From Microstegium vimineum (taxonomy: Eukaryota > Streptophyta > Magnoliopsida > Poales > Poaceae): 64,000 bases of DNA. Position numbers and translations under genes: made by a program. The stretch lies in NCBI GenBank assembly GCA_022036555.1, contig CM039129.1:26214553-26278552 (forward strand), given 5' to 3'. The notes beneath the pieces were generated by a model that was given only the letters and a program-made list of their open reading frames with translations, was not told where the DNA came from and made no database searches. Positions 56,450-64,000 of this stretch are shown here, piece by piece (within the stretch, counting starts at the first letter, position 1; every line of letters begins with the position of its first letter).

Positions 56450-57258
56450 TGTTGACACAAAAAGCGTCGGATCTGCGAACACCTCAGGCTTATACCCGAA
56501 CTCGATATCCAAAGGTGTGTCAGTTGATTTGACCAATTAATCAACAAGGACGATAACTAGAACAACAATGAACGAGACGACAGCGATACGCCCGGACGTC
56601 AAGGCTCAGATTGCTCAAAAAGCGGAACTCGCGAGGTAGACGAAGATCTTCTAGATGCAGCCTGTCGAGATCGTAAGAACTCGTAGATAGATTATAACTA
56701 ATGCGAAAAAGGTAGATGCTGAGAAGTAAGATAAAAATACTAGATTTGTTTGATTATATTGGAAATATTCAACACGAGCCCTAGGCACATATTTATACTC
56801 TGGTAGGAGGAGTTGTACACAGACACGACTCATACCTAAACAAACTCCTACATTTAAGGAAATAAATGACTCACGCAAGAGTCGGACTCAAACTGATATA
56901 ATAATACTGGTATAAAATCACCAGTTTCCTTATCTATTCTCCTCGCGATGACACTTTCCATCGGCAGATTTCTTTCTATCCGCAACCTTCTTCCATTACC
57001 ATCGGCATCTGTCTACTGACGTCATCTATATCCTGCATCCATCGGCAACATTCCCGATCGGCAATGTTCTCCTGTCTCCATCGGCGACATTTTTCGAGCG
57101 GCAAATACCTTTTTTTTATCTTTGACGTTTCTTCAATCTCCTGCTTCTATCGGCAATCTGATTGATGATATTCTGACGCCGATAAGGAGAAGCAGTCATC
57201 CTTCTACCAATCATTGCATCCGGTTCATATTGACACATACCAAAAAACGGTGTCAACA
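56450..57258 (-). repeat. Tat-A 5' LTR
   Basis: 809 bp, shorter than the ~1.03-1.12 kb LTRs of its relatives, with the same termini (tgttgacacaaaaagcg ... acggtgtcaaca). It contains a TATA complement near 56790 and a reduced TGCCGAT array (56955-57185). Confidence 0.92.
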
Positions 57259-58075
57259 ATATTCTATTTTTTTTAGCTAAAGTAACCGTCTTTTTCTGAC
57301 CATCTAGTCCAAAAGTCTCTCTGAACCAAATCAATTTTTTTTGGGCCATTCAATTCTTGGGTTATTCGTTCAAACATATCTTTTGGTGATGTCAATGTTA
57401 TTTTGGCCTATCTGACTGTTTGTCTTATTATGTCCTTATTTGTGTTCTACTACCAGCACGCGCTAAAATATTTTAAACCATGAAACTTTACTGACTTTTC
57501 TCGTTGCAATGACAGGTATATGATGGTTGCTTTATGATTTCCGTTTTCTGTCTGTTCAGACTTCTTTACGATACATTTTGTTAACTGTACAGTTCTTTAC
57601 TTCTTTACCCTTGCAGGCCTTCTAGGCTGCAAGTGCATTTCTGTACAGGTCTTTTTGTTTATAGTTTCTCCTGGACTGTAAATCATGAAATGCGATATAT
57701 TGAAAACTGTTGTTTGGTGTTGCGTTAACTTTTGGTGACAGATAACCTTGAAAATGTTTCAATTTCTCAGGTAGGATTGCAAAACTGTATTTCTCTCCTT
57801 TACTTCATCAAATTAAATCAGGGCAGGATGGTGCTTTGTACATCCACTATATGAACAGTGTGACTGGTTGTTGTACCTGAAAAAATGAAAGGAAGGGAAG
57901 TACATTAGTAATGAGAAAATGTATTGAATCCTGTCAATGTTGTCATTTCTTTTACGTAGTCTATTGAGAACGTGTGCATAGCACAGTGATATATCTACTA
58001 TAATTGAAATCTTCTCAAAGAGTGGGAAGCCTAATCTCACTCCTGACCCGACAGGCTTCCCACCCTCCGATCCCG
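57259..58075. other. Unassigned AT-rich flank
   Basis: Starts at the outer edge of Tat-A. No gene, repeat family or splice pattern could be supported. It may be older decayed transposon or intergenic DNA. Confidence 0.4.
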
Positions 58076-58079
58076 CACC

Positions 58080-58400
58080 ATAAACAACACCGCGACTCGC
58101 GAAAAAAAAAACGCCGCCCAACGCCGCGACTCGCAAAAAAAAAACGCCGCTGCCCAACGTCCTGTTCCTCGTGAAAACAAATCACCACACCACTGCCCGT
58201 GTTGTCTTGCGAAAAAACCTCGTGCCTCGCGAGAACAAATCACCATGCCGCCGCCCCTCGCGAAAAAAAGAACGCCACCGTCCCGTGCCTCGTGAAAAAA
58301 ATATCCACGCCGCCGGTTTTCTGCTGAGGCGGTGTGTGTTTTCACGAAAAAAGAACACCGCCGCCGCGAAAAAAAGATCCACGCCGCAGGTTTTGCGTGA
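58080..58400. repeat. Degenerate CGCGA/A-tract repeat
   Basis: Irregular units of about 35-45 bp with ctcgcgaaaaaaa followed by cgccgccg recur about eight times. Open frames across it reflect this composition and not a gene. Confidence 0.6.
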
Positions 58401-58852
58401 GGGACTCAGGTGCTATGGCGGCGTGCGTTTTCCTTCCATCGCTCGCGGCCAGGCGTGGGGGAGCGAGTGGCGTGTGACGGCGTGAGGGACTCATGTGTCT
58501 GGCGACGTGCGTTCACCGATTCTCCATGATGTCGCGAGGGCCAAGGAGACGACAACAGTCCGCACTACCGAATGCCGCATACGCATGGAGAAAATTGTTG
58601 GGTTTCGCCGGTTCCTGTTCTAGCAGCCAATGTAGGTATTTAGAAATTATTATTATTAATTAATTAATAATTTCTCATGTAATCCTTATTTTTTAAAACT
58701 ATTCATTTCAGTACAAACTCAAAGTTCCTGACACCTAACCTAGTCAATGTCTACGCCGAGAGAAACGCCAAATGCACTAAGCGACATCCCTAATACTACA
58801 TGTATGATTTCAAACCGAGTTCAGTACTAAGACGGGGGTGTCTAATTTATTT
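58401..58852. other. Unassigned segment with AT palindrome
   Basis: 58643-58674 is a 32-bp near-perfect inverted repeat (gaaattatta ... taataatttc). It could be a short MITE core or chance AT sequence. No gene seen. Confidence 0.4.
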
Positions 58853-59725
58853 TCTATACTATAATATAGATAACGCCCGACGGACGAGGGGGGTCCGTCG
58901 ACCTGAGATGTCCGAAGAACAAAGGGACGACGAGACCAGGAGGAAGGGACGTGAGTACCAGCGTCGGTACCGAGAAAGGAAGAATGCCGAATCCCATAAC
59001 ATCGTCACAACGACAGAGCAGACGACGACGATGACGATAACGACATGTACGACATGTTCGGCTTCAGCTACGGCGTTGTCCCGGCATCGGGCGTGGCCAT
59101 ACCTTGTCTGTCGGAGACGACGGTGAGGGAGAGCGGGGAGTGTGCGGTGGCCTCGACGAGTATGTGGCCGGCGACGCGTTGAGGACGATGTCGTGCGCGC
59201 ACGGCTTCCACGAGTGCTACATCTACGAGTGGCTCAGTGCCAGCCGCCTCTGCGCTCAGTCGCTTCGCGCTGCCGCCTGAGGATGAGGATGACACAGAGA
59301 CATCCCGCCAGGAGCGTCCGTCAAGGCGAAGGGTGGTTCAGCCCAGAATGGCACATCGGCGAAAGAATGTGCGTCTGTTCGGATCAACGGCTCCGAAATT
59401 TCACAAAAAATGTTATATTTTAGCAACTTTTGTCATATATGGTCGTTGCCGTCATCGTCGGTACACGAGTAAAGGCGGATTGTGTGGGAGGGAGGATAAT
59501 ATATTTTAACATTTTTTGTCATATATGATTTTTTATAAAATCATATTGAATTCTTAATTTTTGTTAAAAAAGTACATCTATACCTTTTGAACTTGCATTG
59601 CTCTAATATTTTTTTGAGAAACAACATTATGCTTTTGACTAAATTTTAATGAAATACTTTAAATTTGATAGAATTAACTTTGGATTTAATATAACCCGTA
59701 GCGTTAGCACGGACAAATATACTAG
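58853..59725 (+). mobile_element. Small non-autonomous Helitron carrying a gene fragment
   Basis: The 5' end TCTATACTATAATA fits the grass Helitron start (TCTMTAYTA...). The 3' end has CCGTAGCGTTAGCACGG (a short hairpin with GC-rich stem) followed ten bases later by CTAG at 59722-59725 and a T, matching the YCGTN..GCACGK...CTAG type. No TIR or TSD, as expected. The 5' flanking base is T, not the usual A, a small mismatch to the A/T target rule. No Rep/helicase gene: 873 bp only. It encloses the RING-H2 pseudogene. Confidence 0.72.
58908..59345 (+). pseudogene. RING-H2 E3 ubiquitin ligase gene fragment inside the Helitron
   Basis: Three frames together give a typical plant RING-H2 layout: a possible start MSEEQRDDETRRKGREYQRR at 58908; an acidic stretch (59021) leading to VVPASGVAIPCLSETTVRE and GECAV; then, in a shifted frame, LDEYVAGDALRTMSCAHGFH (59145-59205) with EWL; then, shifted again, LSRFALPPEDEDDTE. 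The conserved Cys-His-His-Cys ligands are partly lost (the final CPLC is broken). Frameshifts near 58990, 59135 and 59250 make it dead. Such proteins pass ubiquitin to substrates; here it is cargo captured from a host gene. Confidence 0.72.
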
Positions 59726-60685
59726 TGGACGCTAATATGCAACTTGGATCATCTACATCAGTTTACATCTCAGAGTATACATTTTCTAACTTCAAGAGCT
59801 TGTACTCGGAATATTAGAATAAGATATTTCTCACTTGATGAAAAGGTTTGAATGGTCGGGAGTTTGACTTCCTGTTTTTTTTTTATAAAAAAAAAAAGCT
59901 CACCTGCTGAGCTATTTTTCAGGGAAAAACATGTTCTTGTATGGTTGCAGCGAGGAAAATAATGTTCTCTCTTTTGCTCTGTGCATATGAAAACATATTC
60001 CCAAATAAATCTAATAATACTTATTTGATATAATGAATATTAGTACTTTTTTTGTAAAAAGTTGGTCAAATCTAAGAATGTTTGACTTAGCACTTTGGCT
60101 GGAAGTGAGGACGTGGGAGTAATTAATTTGTGATAGAATTTTGGAAAATTATATCTTGCCTCTTTAACCAACCTTGAATATATCTGAACAACTGGATATG
60201 ATTTAGATAACTAGGTTGATTGACTAAAACTAGTATGAAGCTCTTGCGAATGAGGCTATTGTCCAACTGAAACGGGTCTGGATCGGAGCTAGTATGTGAG
60301 AGGCAGCATGGAGTAGTTCTTCAATCCAGTATTGATATTGGTTTTCCGAAGCCTGTGTAGAAGAGTCTTCATTTGGTTCCATGATGCACTAGTTATATCT
60401 GTCTTTTCTCCTTCCGTTTCTTTTGCATATATCCATTTCCTTCCATACACTTTCTTCGTTTTTTTTAAAAGCCCAGTCCAGTTGCTCTTCACAAGGTAAC
60501 AGTTAGCACAGCAATAATCCCTGCAGAAGAAAAGACGGCATACATAAATAAGAGTATCTCCAAGAGATATGTTATCATGGTATATTTTTAGAATTGTATA
60601 TAAAAAATTGAACTCCAACAGCTTTCCTATTTGATTTTGTATAATAGCACTTATATTATTTCTTAAATCTCGTTGGTATAGATAG
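59726..60685. other. Unassigned AT-rich region
   Basis: No convincing gene or repeat. A short T-run/A-run lies near 59875-59900. Confidence 0.4.
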
Positions 60686-61695
60686 CACTACCACAGAAAC
60701 GGCAATCACTACAGTGATGCCTCTTCACTGTCGGTACATCCTCTGACAGGCCCCTAATTATTGGGGCAGGGGCTGAACCGGCAGTGAAACACCACATCAC
60801 TGCCGGTTCGTGGCTTGAACCGGCAGTGATGCCTCTCGGCCTTATCATTGCCGGTTCAAGCCACCAACCCACAGTGATGTGGTGTTTCAGTGCCGGTTCA
60901 TGTCTTGAACCGACAGTGATGTTGTGTTCAATATAAAGCTTCGATCTCCTCTCTCCCTCCTCTGCCCAACAGTATAGAACAGTGCGTGAGGAGCTTACTC
61001 TCTCTATTGTTGCGGCTGGTGGATTTCTTGATCTCCATTGTTGGCTCATCTTCACTCTTGGATCCTCATATCTTCTTGTCCTTGGTTAGGAACAAGCATA
61101 ATTCTTTAGAATTGTTGGTTTACATTGTTTTTGTGTGTAAATCCATAATTTAGAGCTATGCTAGTTTTCATGATTAAGAAGAGGGATGTTTCAATTTGTG
61201 TCAATTTTTTGTAGCTTTTAGATCCAAAATTATTTAGAAAAATTGTAGCACTTTGTTTTTATTGGATAATTATTGTATAATCATTCAGTAGCTAGGTTCG
61301 AAAGATTGGTCTCGAAAATTATGGATAAAAATAGTAATTAGTTATATTTATTACTTACATTTAATACTCCATGCATGCAAGATAGATTTGATGAGATATG
61401 GAATAGATTCGGTATTTATTACTTACATTTAATACTCCATGCATGCATTTAATACTTACATTTAATACTTCATGCTTTCATTGTTATCTATTTGTTGTCT
61501 CACTTTTTATAGCGCGACCAAATTCAAATTATATCGAAGAATATTGTTCAAAAATGCTCCTATTAATATGTTCTTATGTTTCTCTGCTCTGCCCATTTTA
61601 TCAGTGCAGACATGGCTCGAGGGTGGATGTACGATCTGTCACATACAGAACCACGGTACTTGACGGGCATCGACGATTTCATCAAGCGAGGGTAG
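60686..61695 (+). mobile_element. 5' end of a CACTA (En/Spm) transposon, truncated
   Basis: Begins CACTACCACAGAAACGG (TIR type CACTACCAGAAA). Sub-terminal repeats follow: gaaccggcagtgatg and its complement catcactgccggttc several times (60725-60925) in both orientations, as bound by CACTA TNPA-type proteins. A truncated transposase first exon lies at 61612. I did not find a matching right terminus in the window, so the element is incomplete or its end is lost. The end coordinate is nominal. Confidence 0.65.
61612..61695 (+). pseudogene. Transposase-associated domain start of CACTA TNPD
   Basis: MARGWMYDLSHTEPRYLTGI, followed by DDFIKRG and a TAG. It matches the PF13963 opening pattern (D/SRSWMY...YLxGVxxFL) found at the start of CACTA transposases. 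27 codons only; it is followed by unrelated sequence. Its position about 0.9 kb from the TIR is normal for CACTA. Confidence 0.6.
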
Positions 61696-62010
61696 ATGAG
61701 CTAGATAGCTATAGCAAACAAACTTGGCTTGCCATTTCAAATACTTTCCTTCCCACGTGCCAGCAATTACCTTCCCAGCCACACATTAACTCATTTTCTT
61801 GCCATTTTTTAATATACAAGATGAGAAATAGCAAATCTATTGGAAAATGACTTCTATATTTTATAAAAGAGCTAAACTATGTAATTTGACTATTTATTTT
61901 ATCACATATGTTTGACATGCTCTAAACTGTATTCTCAAGGCTGTACCGTGAAGTGATTTTCACTTTTTATCATCTTAATTAGATGAACTGTCACTGATGG
62001 TTAGCACATA
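61696..62010. other. Unassigned segment
   Basis: AT-rich, nothing supported. Confidence 0.4.
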
Positions 62011-62249
62011 CTCGCTCTTACCTTTCAACAATATTGGAGAGTCAAAACATCTTAAATTTGACCAATAATTATAGAGAAAATTATAAAGATCTATGACATC
62101 AAATAGACATACTATGAAAATAAAATTAATAATAAATCTATTGGTACTTAGTTGGTATCATAAATGTTATTATATTACCATATAAATTTAATCAAACATA
62201 AGATACTTATATGATTCTTGCGATGTCTTGTAATTTAGAATGGATGGAG
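62011..62249. mobile_element. Stowaway-like (Tc1/mariner) MITE
   Basis: About 239 bp bounded by TA on both sides, with diverged termini ctcgctcttacc and ...gaatggatggag, that is the grass CTCCCTCCRTTC type. The interior aaatttgaccaa, gatacttatatg and ttggtatcataaatg phrases are typical of this MITE family in grasses. Confidence 0.55.
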
Positions 62250-63339
62250 TACAAACCAACGATGTTGTATCTTCTTGCCTGTAAGGTGAGCAAACTGTAA
62301 TTGGCCACACGTTTCATGTCCTTGCCATTTTAAATTGCAGAAGAATCGGAATGTTTTCTGCCTTAATAATATAGTAACACCCAACCACATGGTACCATCT
62401 GTCGGTGCGAGATCCCGGTGCAGTGCAAATGCACTTTCTTGATGCGCTTTGATGGCGGCCTAAGTACCGATTTTGTTGGGGTTTAGTGGTGGTTGGGCGA
62501 GCTTAAATTAAAGGCGCCTCCAAGTGTGTGACCTGTTCATCTCGCTTTCAGGCCTTATTCTCCATGATGCCCTAGTCTGCCTTCCCCACTCTGCCGTGTC
62601 GTCACTGTTGCAGATACCCTGCACTCTTTTTGGTTACGCCTGCATGCCTCCGGCTGCTGCCTTGACTTGTTAGCAATAGCTTGCACCTCCCTTTCCGGTG
62701 ACGACGACCTCCTACTGCCCCTCTGCAGTCCCTTTCCATGACGCTGACCTGCTACTGGAACAGCATCAGTATCGGATGCTGCTTCAAGGCACTTCCAGTG
62801 TGCCACATAGCAACATCATTGGGTCAGTTCGCGCATAATTTTATCGTGCACTTGCTGGGTTTTTATCTGGTCGTCTTGTTCTTTTTTGTGTTTCAAGTTT
62901 TGGTACGTGATGGCCTTGTTCCTCTGTCTTCTTCTGGTCTTGGGGTGTTGAGATCCCCTTGACAAATTGATAAATTGACAAAAGAGCAAAAAAATTACTA
63001 CTTTTTGACAAATGGATCGAAACATGCAAGACAAAAAAATAACAAAAAAGTAAAAATTTGTCATTTGCCGTTTGCCATTTTAGAGTGGAAAATAACAAAT
63101 TTGCTTTTTTACTAATTTGCCAAACACCCCTTTAGTTACTTTACATGAGGCCAGATGCCGAGACAACAAAAAACTAATAAGCTCCCGTGATAGGTGGGGA
63201 CTGAACCCAATTCCATGGGATTTGTGAAATAGTACTAATTTCACTGCCAGTCAGAGGGGATTGGGACATTGGTCTGAGTCTGACCAAACCAAGCTTTCGG
63301 AGTCAGCTATCCTTCACTAAGTACAAATGTCTACTATAC
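62250..63339. other. Unassigned region
   Basis: No gene supported. GC-richer part 62560-62760 has short open frames without recognisable motifs. Confidence 0.4.
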
Positions 63340-63475
63340 AGGCAGTTTGGAACCAATTTTCAAAGACGGTTTCCAGCACCGCATGCGCTAGGGGCCAGTA
63401 GAAATAGGCAGTACTTAAGAACCGCATATAGAAACCCATTTCCATAGGCGGTTCTCTTAGTGAACCGTTTGTGTA
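63340..63475. repeat. Inverted-repeat cluster, CACTA-like sub-terminal
   Basis: Near-complementary phrases gaaccgcatatagaaacc and atttccataggcggttc, and tagtgaaccgtttgtgt, surround 63415-63470, preceded by ctactatacaggcagtttgg. Resembles CACTA sub-terminal repeats, but the terminal CACTA is not intact. Confidence 0.35.
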
Positions 63476-63734
63476 AATGTTTTTCAAGTTTTTATGTTTT
63501 CATATTTATATATTGTATTATTTAATATATATATACATATATATATTGTTATTGAAACTATTAAAACCTATTGGCTAGTGTTCAAATATAGCAACATATA
63601 ATTTAAATATTTCATACATACATCTATCCTTACTTCAAAGTTTCATGCTCCCAATAAAGTTACAAGTGTATTGTCATGTGGGGGCGCACCTATACCAGGT
63701 GGCACCGAACCAGGGACATGCGCCGGGCAGCGGA
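63476..63734. repeat. AT-rich segment with TA microsatellite
   Basis: tatatatatacatatatatat-type run at 63522-63548, then unassigned sequence leading into the Gypsy fragment. Confidence 0.5.
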
Positions 63735-64000
63735 ATATGGGGCCGGCGGTTCATGGTGCGTACCGATCATTTCAGCCTCAAGTATCTACTCGACCAGCGC
63801 CTGGCGACGATCCCACAACATCACTGGGTGGGAAGGCTTCTCGGCTTCGACTTCACGGTGCAATACAAGCCCGGTGCCTCCAACACAGTGGCAGACGCCC
63901 TGTCCCACCGCGACACGGAGGAGGGAGCCATGCTGGCTATCTCGGCACCCCGCTTCCACTACATTGCGCGCCTTCGTCAACAGCAGTCTACAGTTTCTGC
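63735..64000 (+). pseudogene. Gypsy RNase H / pol fragment running off the right edge
   Basis: Open frame with WGRRFMVRTDHFSLKYLLDQ, HHWVGRLLGFDFTVQYKPGA and NTVADALSHRDTEE: the C-terminal RNase H part of a Gypsy pol, probably chromovirus type and different from the Tat family. The left boundary is abrupt near 63735, suggesting a fragment or an element truncated at this point; the rest is outside the window. Confidence 0.8.

Larger units (their letters stand above)
1..57258 (-). mobile_element. Tat-A: outermost Tat-like Gypsy retrotransposon (partial)
   Basis: Base of the nest. Its 5' LTR (56450-57258), PBS, gag and protease lie at the right on the minus strand. The 3' part of its antisense PMD gene lies at the left (1-2439, plus strand) and continues at 52057. 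Copia-B (2440-52056) splits it inside the last exon of that gene. The 3' LTR must lie left of position 1. The segment between the antisense gene end (52164) and the pol N-terminus (52402) is only about 240 bp, whereas the complete relative Tat-E has about 3 kb of RT, RNase H and integrase there, so the enzymes needed for transposition are deleted. The candidate right TSD is atatt (57259-57263); its partner is outside the window. Confidence 0.85.

Noticed and set aside
58037..58345. Minus-strand open frames rich in Phe/Arg/Gly (58037-58345).
   Set aside because: They follow from A-tracts and CG-rich units of a degenerate repeat; no domain or splice support.
62555..62962. Short open frames in the right flank (62555-62806 minus, 62738-62962 plus).
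   Set aside because: No recognisable motif, no splice or promoter context, and lengths compatible with chance.

Overview
This window is plant nuclear DNA, most probably from a large-genome grass (Poaceae; Andropogoneae such as Sorghum, Miscanthus or Saccharum would fit, but I cannot prove the genus). The evidence is a dense nest of grass-type LTR retrotransposons, Helitron, CACTA and Stowaway pieces, and spliced genes with GT-AG introns. I see no intact host gene, no rRNA or tRNA gene, and nothing bacterial.

Positions 1-57258 form one nested stack of LTR retrotransposons, and every junction can be resolved by 5-bp target-site duplications (TSDs). I use letters for the elements. Tat-A (Gypsy, Tat-like, minus strand, <1-57258) is the base; its 3' LTR lies off the left edge. 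Copia-B (minus strand, 2440-52056, TSD cttct) is inserted in the last exon of Tat-A's antisense gene. Three elements then landed in Copia-B: Tat-C (plus strand, 2955-8405, TSD gacgc) in its 3' LTR, Gyp-D (minus strand, 9310-29837, TSD ccagg) in the same LTR, and Tat-F (minus strand, 31554-44279, TSD tcaca) in its internal region. Tat-E (plus strand, 9973-22895, TSD cgtgg) is inserted in an LTR of Gyp-D. The second LTR of each host element preserves the uninterrupted site, which confirms the reading.

The four Tat elements are one family. Complete members (Tat-E, Tat-F) run LTR - PBS - gag - protease - RT - RNase H - second RNase H-like domain - integrase, then an antisense, convergently transcribed gene, then PPT and LTR. 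The antisense gene has five exons separated by phase-0 introns. In the best copy (Tat-C) it encodes about 1034 residues: a plant mobile domain (PMD), an Ala/Pro/Ser-rich linker with a basic KKRRLR cluster, and a C-terminal coiled coil. Tat-C and Tat-A have lost RT to integrase but still carry this gene.

The Tat family also shows a striking sequence signature: the short motif TRCCGAT (TGCCGAT/ATCGGCA) is strongly over-represented on both strands through the LTR arrays, gag-pol and antisense gene, but not in the Copia-B coding region between them. The pairing of a conserved antisense nuclear-type protein with an element-wide motif is the best candidate here for an undescribed system.

Gyp-D is a non-autonomous Gypsy element without RT. 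It has a gag-like sense ORF and its own spliced antisense gene (the 'putative gypsy type transposon' family, PF04195) with a recognisable TATA box, plus hairpin-bearing 53-bp repeats in the LTR. Copia-B is a SIRE/Maximus-like Copia element with a broken gag and a nearly open protease-integrase-RT-RNase H region.

The right flank (57259-64000) holds AT-rich unassigned DNA, a degenerate A-tract/CGCGA repeat, an 873-bp Helitron that carries a broken RING-H2 gene fragment, the 5' end of a CACTA transposon with a truncated transposase exon, a Stowaway-like MITE, an inverted-repeat cluster, and a Gypsy RNase H fragment that runs off the right edge.
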